This document shows positions 17,755 to 29,579 of a stretch of 43,171 nt of DNA, piece by piece (position 1 is the stretch's first letter; each line of letters opens with the position of its first letter). The DNA comes from Mycobacterium sp. UM_WGJ (GTDB lineage: Bacteria > Actinomycetota > Actinomycetes > Mycobacteriales > Mycobacteriaceae), in assembly GCF_000455125.1 (NCBI RefSeq), contig NZ_AUWR01000044.1, forward strand, positions 1-43,171. Reading direction: 5' to 3'. A program made the translations under genes and the position numbers. The notes beneath the pieces are model-generated. The model did no database searches. It was not told the origin of the DNA and saw only the letters and a list, made by a program, of their open reading frames with translations.

Positions 17755-18367
17755 CGCGTTCGGCCATCGGCGTCAGGACCTCTTGAGCGAAGTGTCGCAG
17801 CGCCGCATCATCGCGGAAGTCCGGATCGGCGGATGGCAGCGAGATATAGGTCAAGAACAGCCGGGCGAACACGTCGGCGACCCAGCGCACCGGCTGGCCC
17901 GGACTGCCGGGCGCGTCGCCGTGCAGGTAGTTGGCGATAAACGCTGATCCCATCGCCAGCAGGTCCCGGGAATCGGCGGCCGGTAGCGGCTCGAACTGCG
18001 CGGCGCGGCTCAGCATCGGATGTTCGCGGGCGAAGGTGATGGCGGCGACGAAGGCCTCGGCCACGCCGTGGTGGGGGTCGGGCGTGTTGTCGATGGCGTC
18101 GGCCACCGTCGCCAGGAAACGCTGGGTCTCGCGGCGGATCAGGGCCTGGATCAGATCTTCGCGACGGGGAAAGCGGCGGTAGGCGGTCATCCGCGACACG
18201 CCCGCACGCCGCACCACCTCTTCGATGGTGACCCGCCGCAGGCCCACCGTCGCCGCTTCGTGAACGGCGGCGTCAAGAATGCGTTGCGCGGTCGGATCGG
18301 TGGCATGGTCGGCGGGTGATCCGGCGACCGTTTCGCCGATGACGGTGATGAACTGCCGGTCGATCAT
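17744..18367 (-). CDS. TetR-family transcription regulator
   Basis: The 207-residue protein has a TetR helix-turn-helix at about 28-75 (ILDAAVHEAATVGLRRVTIE, RRAGVSRMTAYRRFPRRED) and an all-helical ligand-binding region after it. The ATG has an SD (AGGAGCACC) and overlaps the stop of the upstream DUF2236 gene as ATGA, so both are translated from one mRNA. TetR repressors in such pairs usually control their own operon; an inverted repeat upstream of the DUF2236 gene is a candidate operator. The ligand is unknown. Confidence 0.92.
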   Translation of the reverse strand: MIDRQFITVIGETVAGSPADHATDPTAQRILDAAVHEAATVGLRRVTIEEVVRRAGVSRMTAYRRFPRREDLIQALIRRETQRFLATVADAIDNTPDPHHGVAEAFVAAITFAREHPMLSRAAQFEPLPAADSRDLLAMGSAFIANYLHGDAPGSPGQPVRWVADVFARLFLTYISLPSADPDFRDDAALRHFAQEVLTPMAERAVE

Positions 18368-19281
18368 GGTGCTCCTGCGGTGGTCACACTGGCGCCGTTG
18401 GCGCGTTCTCGCGCCAGCTTGGCGTAGGCGGGAAGGCCGTAGGCCCACCGGAGCCGTCGGGCGTCGAACTGCAGCGCCGGGCCGATCAGTCGCCTGACCA
18501 GCATGGGCGGGCGGTCGAATCCGGTGAGTTCTCGGGCCCAGCTCGGTGCGTAACTCATGCCGGCGTACACCGCGAACCGGTGTAGCGCGCGGTCGAGGGG
18601 GTCGGGCAGGTCGGGGTAGAAGGGTGCGGTGAGCAGGAAGTCGATGAACTCGCGGGTCTGCGCGTTGACCCCCAGGTGCGGGCGCATCCGGCGCACGTAG
18701 TCGTCGAGCTCAGCCATGTTCGACGGCACCCATTCGGCCCCCGCCATCCGGCCGATGGTGGCCTGCTCGGTCAGGTATCGGTCGCGTTCGTGCGGGGTCA
18801 ACGGCCGATTCGTGCGTTCGAAGGTGCGCATGATCATCCACGGGATGCAGGTGTGCACCCACGCGAGCAGTTCGGGGTCCAGGGCGCGGTACGCCACGCC
18901 GTCGGGCCGGTTGCCGGTCACGTGGGAATGGATGGACTTCACCCGGTCGATCAGCTGCGTCGCGGCCTCGGTGTTGCCGAAGGTCGTGGTCAACACGTAA
19001 CCGAGGGTGGTGCGGGCGCGCCGGAAGGGATCCTGGCGGTAGGTCGAAAGATCCTGCACGCCGGCGATCACCGACGGATGAAGGATCTCCAGCACGATCG
19101 CCGGCAATCCGGCCTGCGCGACCGCGGCAACGTCCGCGTTCACCTCCCAGGACACACTGCTCGGACCGATCAAGCCCACGTCGCCCGGCGGGCCACCGTA
19201 GACGCCAGGGTCGTCATGGCGGCCGGTGATGTTCTCGAATTCGTTGACGATGCGCTGGCGTAGCCCGTCCATCTCCACCAC
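18364..19281 (-). CDS. DUF2236 (MpaB/Lcp-like oxygenase) family protein
   Basis: The 305-residue protein has DUF2236 landmarks: a [10 protein letters not shown] start, LHPSVIAGV, a TTFG turn, SIHSHVTG and WVHTCI. Characterised relatives include the rubber oxygenase Lcp and the fungal meroterpenoid enzyme MpaB, in which His residues bind haem. No signal peptide is visible. The GTG at 19281 is used, but GTG 19278 or ATG 19272 are possible because no clean SD decides. It is the first gene of a two-gene operon with the TetR regulator and is divergent from gcvB. The substrate is unknown. Confidence 0.85.
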   Translation of the reverse strand: MVEMDGLRQRIVNEFENITGRHDDPGVYGGPPGDVGLIGPSSVSWEVNADVAAVAQAGLPAIVLEILHPSVIAGVQDLSTYRQDPFRRARTTLGYVLTTTFGNTEAATQLIDRVKSIHSHVTGNRPDGVAYRALDPELLAWVHTCIPWMIMRTFERTNRPLTPHERDRYLTEQATIGRMAGAEWVPSNMAELDDYVRRMRPHLGVNAQTREFIDFLLTAPFYPDLPDPLDRALHRFAVYAGMSYAPSWARELTGFDRPPMLVRRLIGPALQFDARRLRWAYGLPAYAKLARERANGASVTTAGAP

Positions 19282-19285
19282 CCAC

Positions 19286-19322
19286 TGGTATGAATGTTAC
19301 AAATCTGGTCTTAGGTATACCA
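19286..19322. promoter_or_regulatory. Candidate operator/promoter of the DUF2236-TetR operon
   Basis: TGGTAT (19286-19291) and ATACCA (19317-19322) form an inverted repeat, and GGTATACC (19314-19321) is itself a perfect palindrome. On the minus strand TAACAT (19299-19294) fits a -10. These lie immediately upstream of the DUF2236 start, where an autoregulating TetR would bind. This is inference from position and symmetry. Confidence 0.35.
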
Positions 19323-19371
19323 CGACGGCGGCCCGGTGCCCAGCGGATCCTGCCGGGCCGGGCCCGGCGGG

Positions 19372-19377
19372 TAGTAT
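19372..19377 (+). promoter_or_regulatory. Candidate -10 of the gcvB riboswitch transcript
   Basis: TAGTAT fits the mycobacterial TANNNT -10 consensus. It would start transcription near 19384, just before the first glycine aptamer. No convincing -35 is present in the G/C run upstream. Confidence 0.45.
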
Positions 19378-19395
19378 TGGCACCGCATCAGCCCC

Positions 19396-19605
19396 GCGCG
19401 GGAGAGTTCCGTGGCAGCCAGCCGCGGACGCCGAAGGAGCAATACCTCTCCGTCAACCTCTCAGGCACCCGGACCGCGCCGGCATTGATGCCTCTGGAAA
19501 GCGGTGACGCCCGTTCGGGTTACACCCGCCCATGGGGAAAGGCGCCGCAGGAATCTCGGCGCCGAATCTCTCAGGCGCCCGGGCCGGGCAGACGACAGAG
19601 GGGGA
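19396..19605 (+). promoter_or_regulatory. Glycine riboswitch, tandem aptamers, upstream of gcvB
   Basis: The first aptamer (about 19396-19503) shows GGAGAGTTCC, CGCCGAAGGAGCAA and AACCTCTCAGGCACCCGGAC. The second (about 19504-19605) shows GGCGCCGCAGGAAT, GAATCTCTCAGGCGCC and GACAGAGG. The repeated CTCTCAGG and GACAGAGG blocks are glycine-riboswitch hallmarks. Glycine binding normally switches the glycine cleavage genes on, and the very next gene is the P-protein gene. The gcvB Shine-Dalgarno is about 35 bases beyond the second aptamer, leaving room for a small expression platform. Confidence 0.93.
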
Positions 19606-19649
19606 GGACACGAATTCGTCTCGCAGTCGTCTAGCGCCCAGGAGTTCCC

Positions 19650-22481
<2,832 letters not shown>

Positions 22482-22587
22482 GGCGCCGGCCTTCGGGAAA
22501 TAGCCAGCAAAGTCTCAGCGAGAACAAAAAAGAGTCTAGGATCGCCCTTATCCAAATCATGGTTGAGGTTCCGATCTAGGAGGACTC

Positions 22588-24225
22588 GTGCGGGAGCCAC
22601 TTTCTCGCTCCTGCGTCAGCACCGGCGTCGCGCTCGTCAGTGCGGGGATCGTCACGGTCGCTCCGGTCGCGGTACCGCCGCCGGCCGCCGCGGTTTCAGC
22701 CGGAGTCGCGCTGAACACCTCCTACGGTGACCTGTTCTCCAACACCACGGCCAACATCGATCGGATCAGTACGCACGCGGACTGGTCGGCGATCTCGCAG
22801 CTGGTCACCGCGATGTTCGCCAATCCGGTCGGGGTGATCGAAGCGGCCAGCAACTTCACGCTGGCGGTGGACACCGACACCGCATCGCTGCCGGCGACGC
22901 TCTCGGTGCAGCTGTCGCCGGGACTGGAATTGCTGATCGCCGGACTGACATCGCACGTGGCGACGCTGGACGCGCTCTTCGGCGTGGTCGACGAGCTGGG
23001 TGACCCCAGCACCGCATTCACCGCGCTGTTCAACGCCCCGGCCACGCTGCTCGACGCCTACCTCAACGGCCAGCACAACCTTTCGTTGCTGGACGGCATC
23101 GTCAGCATTCCGCTGTTCAGCGGGGTGCTGGCGCCCGAACAGAACTTGGAGATCGGCCTCAACCTGTCCCAGTTGCTGCAGATGCTGGGCCTGGGCACTC
23201 CGGATCTGAGCGAGCTGAACCTTGACGGCGTGATCGACCAGATCCGTCTCGGCACCCTGACCTTGGGTGGGCTGCTCAGCGGTCTGGGGTTCAGCGATGA
23301 AGGCCTGGGGGATCTGCTGAAGCTGGCCACCGACGTCAGCACCCTGGGCGATCTGCTCGACTTCGTGGGCCTGGGCGACTTGGGGCTGAGCCGCTACAGC
23401 CTCACCGCCCTGTTGGGCGAACTGGGCCCCGGCAGTGACTTCTTCCGCGATCTCGACCTGGATCTCGCGCTCGGCAACTTCAGGCTGGTCGACGTGCTAA
23501 GCGCATTCGGGATCGACGCCTGGATTCCCCTGGGCCTGGGCCAGGTACTGGTCGGGCTTGGCGACGGCGACCTGGCCGGCGAACACCTCGGCAGCCTACT
23601 GTCCGACGTCGGCCTTCTCGCCGAACTCCTGAGCTGGCTCAACGCGACTGCGGCTGACCTCTTCGACCCCATTCCGCTGGTAGGGCCGCTGCTGACCGAC
23701 TTTTTCAGCGGCCTGTTGGGAGTCGACAGCCTGGAGTCGCTGCTGAACACCTTCACGCTCGGCGACCTGCTGGGAGACCTGCGCATCGACGGCCCCCTCG
23801 CTTCGGTGTTGGGGAGTGTGGGCAGCGCATTGCTGTCCGCAGGCAACCTGACCATCGGCGGCATCCTGCAAGATCTCGGCTTCACCGATTCCATCGGCGA
23901 CCTGACGCTGCGCGACGTGCTCAATGGGCTGGGGGGTGCACTCGGCGGCGTACTGACCGATGGCCCACTCGGGTTGGACCTGACCTGGCTGTTGAACGGC
24001 TTTGACGTGGGCGACCTGGTCGGCTTTCTGGGACTCGATGATCTGTCACTCAACGTCGGCGACCTCGTCGGGGACTGGGTGAACCCCTATCTCGCCGACC
24101 TACTCGAGGGCTTCGTCCAAGGGCAGGTGAACTTGGCCGGCGCCAGTGTCGGCGCCTTCGGCGGGACGTTCACCGAACTGTTCGTCAGCATGCCGCAGCA
24201 GATCCTGGACGCGCTGAGCGGGTAG
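22588..24225 (+). CDS. Secreted Leu/Gly/Asp-rich repeat protein, function unknown
   Basis: The 545-residue protein begins with a probable signal peptide (basic start, hydrophobic core to about residue 35, then APPPAAAVSA-like small residues). The mature part is low-complexity, rich in Leu, Gly, Asp and Ser, with about ten GDL motifs (LGDLLKL, LGDLLDF, LGDLLGDL, VGDLVGF and similar) and almost no Lys or Cys. The pattern suggests a repetitive amphipathic surface protein. It resembles exported mycobacterial proteins of unknown role but fits no enzyme family I know. The GTG start has a strong SD (AGGAGGACTC). TAGGAT at 22535-22540 may be its -10. Confidence 0.8.
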   Translation: MREPLSRSCVSTGVALVSAGIVTVAPVAVPPPAAAVSAGVALNTSYGDLFSNTTANIDRISTHADWSAISQLVTAMFANPVGVIEAASNFTLAVDTDTASLPATLSVQLSPGLELLIAGLTSHVATLDALFGVVDELGDPSTAFTALFNAPATLLDAYLNGQHNLSLLDGIVSIPLFSGVLAPEQNLEIGLNLSQLLQMLGLGTPDLSELNLDGVIDQIRLGTLTLGGLLSGLGFSDEGLGDLLKLATDVSTLGDLLDFVGLGDLGLSRYSLTALLGELGPGSDFFRDLDLDLALGNFRLVDVLSAFGIDAWIPLGLGQVLVGLGDGDLAGEHLGSLLSDVGLLAELLSWLNATAADLFDPIPLVGPLLTDFFSGLLGVDSLESLLNTFTLGDLLGDLRIDGPLASVLGSVGSALLSAGNLTIGGILQDLGFTDSIGDLTLRDVLNGLGGALGGVLTDGPLGLDLTWLLNGFDVGDLVGFLGLDDLSLNVGDLVGDWVNPYLADLLEGFVQGQVNLAGASVGAFGGTFTELFVSMPQQILDALSG

Positions 24226-24244
24226 CGCAGCGGGGCTAGCCGAG

Positions 24245-24260
24245 GCTGAGTCAGCTCAGC
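24245..24260. terminator. Short stem-loop at a convergent gene junction
   Basis: GCTGAG (24245-24250) and CTCAGC (24255-24260) form a 6-base stem with a 4-base loop. It overlaps the stop codon of the minus-strand VWA gene and lies 20 bases after the secreted-protein gene. No T tract follows on either strand. It is a weak bidirectional terminator candidate. Confidence 0.35.
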
Positions 24261-26395
24261 AAGGCGTTGAGCGCGCCGGCCAGCTCGGGGGAGTTGGCGC
24301 CGCGCAGATTCTGGTAGGTACCGCCGGACAGTCGGGCCACCGACTGCCAGGTCGCCTGGTCGGCATCCGCGCCGAAGTCGATGACGTTGACGGCTACCGG
24401 TCGCTGCGGGTCACTAGTGGTCCGGATGAAGTCTTGGAGCCCGGGGCCATCCAAAGTCCGGTCGGTGTGCGGCCCCGCGGTGATGACGAGCACCGAATTG
24501 GCTTGCCCGGGGCGGTAGTTGGCCAAGGCCTGGTTGTATACCAGGCGCAGCGTGGTGAAAGACACCGCGCCCCCTGGCGTCGAGCTCAGTTCGTCGAGCT
24601 CCCTGACCAAGGCGTCCGCGCGAGTCCCGCCGTTGAGTGCTTCGTCCAACGGCCCGCCGGTCACCACATCGCGCCCCTCGGTGCCATCGAAGGTCCATAG
24701 GCCCACAGACGAATTCGGGGACAGGACTTTGATCCGTTGAACGAGCGCAGCGATCACATGGGCCAGCCGGCTCTTGCCGCCTTCGTCGGTGGTCATCGAC
24801 TGGTCGAGCATCACCGTGACGGCCGCACTGCCCGGCAAGGTGGTCAGGGCGTTGGCGAGGGCGGCGCGCGTCGCGTCGTCGCCGGCCGACAGGGTGTCCG
24901 ACACCGCCGGGAAGCCGGTGACCTCACTGCTGGGCGGTTCGACACCCTCGACGCGGAACCCGGCTTTGGCCAGCTCGGCAAGCTGGTCGGGCTTGCGCGC
25001 GAAGCGCGCGAATTCGCTGGCGGCACTGACCTGTTCTTGCGACAGCCAGGAGCCGGCGAGCAACACGGTGGGGTAGTCGGCGACCGGCACCGGGCCCGGC
25101 GGCCGCCAGGATGCCAGCTCGGTCGCCGGATCCGACAGCGACTGGCCGCGGGTGAACAATTGCTGCTCGGTGGTCACCACCGCATGCACCGGAGCAGCAG
25201 CCAGATCTCCCTGGCGCAGAAGCACGTTCATCGCCTCAGCGAGCGAAGCGTCGACGAGCTTGGGTTGTGCGCCCGCGAGCCGGTGCACTCCACCGACCCC
25301 ATCGATGATGGGTGCGCCGTTGGGAGCGACGCCGGCAGCCACTGCCTCGCCGGCCAGGAAGGCGGCGTCGCCGTTGCCGCCGATCGGCAGCGCCAGCCGC
25401 AGCGGCCCCCAGCCGGGCAGCCCGAGCGGACCCAGTCCGTCGGGGTCGGACTGCAGGTCGGGCAGACTCGCCCAGCTCTGCTTCTGGAGCGCGCTTTTGA
25501 GTTCGGGGCGGATCGCCAACAACACCGGCGAGGTGACCAGCGAACGACTGTCACTGACCGTCTCGGCCCCGGCGGAGGCCTGCAGCCGGGCGGTGGACAC
25601 CGAACTGCCCGGAATCCACAGCGCCGGGCGCTGCCCCAGTTGCGCGGGCCAGTCACCGATGAAACCACTGACCAAGGCATCGGAATCGGCCGGCTTGACC
25701 CGTACCGACACGCAGCGGTCGCCGATCGGCTTGGCGGTCTTGTTGAACCTGTCGGCGAAGCTCTGTACGTAGTCGGCGATCGACGGGTCCGCGACGACGG
25801 CCACCGTCAGATCACCTGCCGGGCAGTTGCCGGCGGCGACGGCGGAACGATGCGACAGCGAGTTGCCGAAGAAGCGCCACCCGATCACCACCCCCACGAT
25901 GACGATCACCGACACCAGCGCGGCGATCACGCCGACGCTGACGCCGCGCGGCCCCGAGTCGTTGCGATGGCGGCGCCACCGCTCGAGATTGCGGTGACCG
26001 CCGCGCGGATCTTCTGGCTCGGGTGCCCCGCCCGGGTGCGACTCGTCGATCACGCCGCCGATGGCGCCGAAAGGACCCGTGCGGTACCGCGATTCCTCAT
26101 CAGGCTCACCGCCGCGACGCATGTACTGCGCCGGGTCGGCATCGTCGAATCCGGCCTCGGATCGGGCGCGGTCGTAGCCCGCGCCATAGTTCGGCTCGCG
26201 GTATCCGGGGTCGCCACCGTCGGAGAACGACTCGCCATAGAACGCGTCGTGGTAGTCGTCGACGTAGTCGTCGTCGTCGGGGTCGCCGAAGCCGAACAGA
26301 TCGGGGCCGTCGGAGAAGGGGCTGTCGTCGGGCTCGTTGCCGCCCACCGGCTCGTCGTCGGAATCGTCCGGGCCGGGGAAACTGTGCCTACCCAC
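24251..26395 (-). CDS. VWA and solute-binding-like membrane protein (Rv1836c-like)
   Basis: The 714-residue protein has a strongly acidic cytoplasmic N-terminus (about 1-145), one transmembrane helix at about 151-173 and a long extracytoplasmic part. The first extracytoplasmic segment, about 190-500, resembles a periplasmic binding protein fold. A von Willebrand factor A domain runs from about 525 to the end, with a MIDAS-like DQSMT (Asp531, Ser533, Thr535). VWA domains bind partners through a metal ion; the partner here is unknown. The GTG start at 26395 has GGAGAGGA about 10 bases upstream. It lies 66 bases after glcB and may be co-transcribed with it. Confidence 0.88.
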   Translation of the reverse strand: MGRHSFPGPDDSDDEPVGGNEPDDSPFSDGPDLFGFGDPDDDDYVDDYHDAFYGESFSDGGDPGYREPNYGAGYDRARSEAGFDDADPAQYMRRGGEPDEESRYRTGPFGAIGGVIDESHPGGAPEPEDPRGGHRNLERWRRHRNDSGPRGVSVGVIAALVSVIVIVGVVIGWRFFGNSLSHRSAVAAGNCPAGDLTVAVVADPSIADYVQSFADRFNKTAKPIGDRCVSVRVKPADSDALVSGFIGDWPAQLGQRPALWIPGSSVSTARLQASAGAETVSDSRSLVTSPVLLAIRPELKSALQKQSWASLPDLQSDPDGLGPLGLPGWGPLRLALPIGGNGDAAFLAGEAVAAGVAPNGAPIIDGVGGVHRLAGAQPKLVDASLAEAMNVLLRQGDLAAAPVHAVVTTEQQLFTRGQSLSDPATELASWRPPGPVPVADYPTVLLAGSWLSQEQVSAASEFARFARKPDQLAELAKAGFRVEGVEPPSSEVTGFPAVSDTLSAGDDATRAALANALTTLPGSAAVTVMLDQSMTTDEGGKSRLAHVIAALVQRIKVLSPNSSVGLWTFDGTEGRDVVTGGPLDEALNGGTRADALVRELDELSSTPGGAVSFTTLRLVYNQALANYRPGQANSVLVITAGPHTDRTLDGPGLQDFIRTTSDPQRPVAVNVIDFGADADQATWQSVARLSGGTYQNLRGANSPELAGALNALLS

Positions 26396-26461
26396 GGTGG
26401 GTGCGTCCTCTCCGCCTGGTCAGTCGTCCGGCCACGGTGATGTCCTCGGGTCTGCGCTGGC

Positions 26462-28648
26462 TCAGATACCGGCCTGGGCTTTGAACTCCCGGCGACGCCG
26501 GTGCAGGATCGGCTCCGTGTAGCCGTTGGGCTGGGTGGTCCCCGACAGGATCAGCTCGCGTGCGGCCGCGAACGCGATGCTGGACTCGAAATCGGGCGCC
26601 ATCGGCCGGTAGCTCGCGTCGCCGGCGTTCTGACGGTCCACCGCCGGGGCCATCCGCTCCAGGCTGGACTGCACGTCGTCGGCGGTGATCACCCCGTGCC
26701 GCAACCAGTTCGCCAGCAGCTGTGACGAAATCCGAAGCGTGGCACGGTCTTCCATCAGCGCCACGTCGTGGATGTCGGGGACCTTCGAGCAACCCACGCC
26801 CTGGTCGATCCAGCGCACCACGTAGCCCAGGATCGACTGGCAGTTGTTGTCGACCTCTTCGCGGATCTCGTCGGGCGCCCAGGCCAGACCCTCCGACAGC
26901 GGGATGGTCAGCAGCTGATCGATTGTGGCGCGCCGCTTTCCGGTCAGTTCCTTCTGCACCTCGAACACGTCCACCTGGTGGTAGTGCATCGCGTGCAGGG
27001 TGGCGGCGGTCGGGGACGGCACCCACGCCGTGCTCGCGCCCGAGCGCGGGTGGCCGATCTTCTGGGTGACCATGTCGGCCATCAGGTCGGTCATCGCCCA
27101 CATGCCCTTGCCGATCTGGGCGTGGCCGGTCAAGCCGGTGGCCAAGCCGGCGTCCACGTTGTTGTCTTCGTAGGCCAGGATCCACGGCTGCGACTTCATG
27201 CTCGCCTTGCGGACCATGGGCCCGGCCTCCATCGAGGTGTGGATCTCGTCGCCGGTGCGGTCCAGGAAGCCGGTGTTGATGAACACCACCCGGTCGGCGG
27301 CGGCCTTGATGCACGCCCGCAGGTTGACCGTGGTGCGCCGCTCCTCGTCCATGATGCCGATCTTGAGGGTGGTCTGCGGCAGACCCAGGACGTCTTCGAC
27401 CCGGCTGAACAGCTCGGCGGTGAAGGCGACCTCGTCCGGGCCGTGCATCTTCGGCTTGACGATGTAGATCGACCCGGTGCGGCTGTTGACCAGCGGACCG
27501 TTGTCGTCAGAGGCCGTCAGGCCGTGCGATGCGATCAGCCCGGTGAACAGCGCGTCCTGGATGCCCTCGAACACCTCCGCGCCCGCGCTGGTGGTGATGG
27601 CGTCGTTGGTCATCAGGTGACCCACGTTGCGGACGAACATCAGGCTACGGCCCGGCAGGGTCAGGGTGCCCCCGTCCGGGGCGGTGAACTCCCGGTCGGC
27701 GGCCAGGGTGCGGGTGAAGCTCTTGTCGCCCTTGCTGACCTGCTCAGACAGGTCGCCGCGGTTCAGCCCCAGCCAGTTGCGGTAGCCGAGCACCTTGTCC
27801 TCGGCATCCACCGCGGCCACCGAGTCCTCGAAGTCCATGATCGTGGTGACCGCCGATTCGAGCACCACGTCTTTGATGCCGGCGGAGTCGGTGGACCCGA
27901 TCGGCGATGCCGGGTCGATCAGAATTTCGATGTGCAGCCCGTGGTGGCACAGCAGCACCGACGACGGCGAGGCGGCCTCACCGGTGTAGCCGACGAATTC
28001 CGCCGGTGCGGCCACCGCCGTCTCCAGCCCGTCGCCCAGGGTGACCACCAGCGCGCCGTCGTTCACCGCGAAACTCTTGACCTCGGTCCAGGCGCCGTTG
28101 GCCAGCGGCACGGAGTCGTCGAGGAACCGGCGGGCATAGGCGATCACCTTGTCGCCGCGCACCGGGTTGTATCCCGTTCCCTTCTCGGCGCCGTCGTCTT
28201 CGCTGATCACGTCGGTGCCGTAGAGAGCGTCGTACAGGGAGCCCCAGCGGGCGTTGGCGGCATTGAGCGCGAACCGGGCGTTGAGCACCGGGACCACCAG
28301 TTGTGGGCCGGCCTGCACCGCGATCTCGTCGTCGACACCGGCCGTGGTGACGGTGAAGTCCTCGGGTTCGGGAAGCAGGTAGCCGATCTCGGTGAGGAAG
28401 GCCCGGTACGCCTCGGTGTCCAGCGGCTCGATGACCCGGTGCCGGTGCCACTTGTCGATCTGCGCCTGCAGCTCGTCGCGACGCGCCAGCAATTCCTGGT
28501 TCTTAGGCGTCAGATCGGTGACGACTTTGTCCACGCCGGCCCAGAAGCTGTCCGGGTCGACGCCGGTGCCCGGCAGGGCCTCGTCGGTGATGAAGTCATA
28601 CAGCACGCGTGCGACCTGCAGGTCGCCCACCGACACCCGGTCCGTCAT
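26462..28648 (-). CDS. glcB: Malate synthase G
   Basis: The 728-residue enzyme condenses glyoxylate with acetyl-CoA to malate, the second step of the glyoxylate shunt. The Mg2+ ligands are readable as Glu435 (IMDEERR) and Asp463 (GFLDRTGDE), spaced as in the E. coli and M. tuberculosis enzymes. The ATG at 28648 is chosen over one 15 bases upstream because GGGAGGAAATC immediately precedes it. It is the only malate synthase in the window; no isocitrate lyase is nearby. The M. tuberculosis counterpart is Rv1837c. Confidence 0.97.
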   Translation of the reverse strand: MTDRVSVGDLQVARVLYDFITDEALPGTGVDPDSFWAGVDKVVTDLTPKNQELLARRDELQAQIDKWHRHRVIEPLDTEAYRAFLTEIGYLLPEPEDFTVTTAGVDDEIAVQAGPQLVVPVLNARFALNAANARWGSLYDALYGTDVISEDDGAEKGTGYNPVRGDKVIAYARRFLDDSVPLANGAWTEVKSFAVNDGALVVTLGDGLETAVAAPAEFVGYTGEAASPSSVLLCHHGLHIEILIDPASPIGSTDSAGIKDVVLESAVTTIMDFEDSVAAVDAEDKVLGYRNWLGLNRGDLSEQVSKGDKSFTRTLAADREFTAPDGGTLTLPGRSLMFVRNVGHLMTNDAITTSAGAEVFEGIQDALFTGLIASHGLTASDDNGPLVNSRTGSIYIVKPKMHGPDEVAFTAELFSRVEDVLGLPQTTLKIGIMDEERRTTVNLRACIKAAADRVVFINTGFLDRTGDEIHTSMEAGPMVRKASMKSQPWILAYEDNNVDAGLATGLTGHAQIGKGMWAMTDLMADMVTQKIGHPRSGASTAWVPSPTAATLHAMHYHQVDVFEVQKELTGKRRATIDQLLTIPLSEGLAWAPDEIREEVDNNCQSILGYVVRWIDQGVGCSKVPDIHDVALMEDRATLRISSQLLANWLRHGVITADDVQSSLERMAPAVDRQNAGDASYRPMAPDFESSIAFAAARELILSGTTQPNGYTEPILHRRRREFKAQAGI

Positions 28649-28697
28649 GATTTCCTCCCTCATAGCCGACCTACCACCTTACCGGCAGGTCGCGAGG

Positions 28698-29579
28698 CTA
28701 TTCGCATCCTGCGATTTCTGTCAGTAGGTCGCACCGATCCAACAGTGCGGTCCGCAGCGGTGCGGCGCGGTGTGCGATCTCGCTTTGGCAGCGCACGTAT
28801 TCGGCACGGCCGGCCGCGTTTTCGATGGTGATCGGCGCATAACCGTAGTGGCTCAGGTCATAGGGGCTGGCGCGCATGTCGATCTCGCGCGCCGACGCAG
28901 CCAGCTCCAGGCAGGACAGCAGCAGTTCGGAGTCGATCAGCGGCCCCAGCTTGTAGCACCACTTGTAGATGTCCATGTTGGCGTGCAGGCAACCCGGTTG
29001 CTCCCAAGCGATTTGGGTGGCCCGGCTCGGCGTCGCGGCGTTGCGCGGCGCCGCTGCCGGGGTGAAGAAGCGGACCGCGTCGAAGTGCGTGCAGCGCAGC
29101 GGAATTGACTCAACCACCTCGTCGGTCTCGGCCGCACTCAGCCGCAGGGGAACATGACCGTGGCGCACCGTGTCGCCGCGATACACCATTGCCCACTCGT
29201 GCAGGCCGAAGCAGTTCAGCTGGGCCGGCCGTTCGCCGGTGGCGCGCAACAGTCGTGCGATGAACGCCACGGTGTCGACTCGCTCACGCAGATAATCCGC
29301 GTGCACGCCGACCCGGCCGTCGCGCACCGCGTAGCCGCGCCGTGCGCGGTAGTCGCGCACCGCCTGCGGCCCGGCCAGTGCCACACCGAAGCCGGGATTC
29401 CAGTTGCGCAACTGCGCCGGCCGCAGGCTGTAGTAGCTGAACAGGAATTTCGGCACCGGGTCGCCTGCCGCGATCCGGCGCAGCAGCGGGGCCAGAAAGT
29501 TCTCCAGGCGCTGCCGGTAGTCCTCGGCCCGGGCTTGCCACTGCCGGGCTTGCAGAACTCGTTCCGCCAGGTCAAACAC
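28698..29579 (-). CDS. Conserved actinobacterial protein of unknown function
   Basis: The 293-residue soluble protein is Trp/Tyr/Arg-rich, with conserved-looking stretches KFLFSYYSLRPAQLRNWNPG, GLHEWAMVYRG and MDIYKWCYKLGP. Close homologues are often labelled '3-methyladenine DNA glycosylase', but I see no helix-hairpin-helix glycosylase motif, so that name is unsupported. The GTG start overlaps the preceding CNNM gene by 8 bases, which implies translational coupling and membership of the guaB1-CNNM operon. The 49 bases between it and glcB are A/T-richer and may contain the glcB promoter. Confidence 0.82.
   Translation of the reverse strand: MFDLAERVLQARQWQARAEDYRQRLENFLAPLLRRIAAGDPVPKFLFSYYSLRPAQLRNWNPGFGVALAGPQAVRDYRARRGYAVRDGRVGVHADYLRERVDTVAFIARLLRATGERPAQLNCFGLHEWAMVYRGDTVRHGHVPLRLSAAETDEVVESIPLRCTHFDAVRFFTPAAAPRNAATPSRATQIAWEQPGCLHANMDIYKWCYKLGPLIDSELLLSCLELAASAREIDMRASPYDLSHYGYAPITIENAAGRAEYVRCQSEIAHRAAPLRTALLDRCDLLTEIAGCE

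Noticed and set aside
22482-22587. Possible terminator after gcvB
   Set aside because: The G/C-rich stretch after the stop does not form a convincing stem, and the A-rich part looks more like the promoter of the next gene.
24737-28831. Two very long plus-strand frames antisense to the VWA gene and glcB
   Set aside because: Both glcB and the VWA gene have clear motifs and ribosome-binding sites. The antisense products are His/Arg/Gly-rich with no domain.
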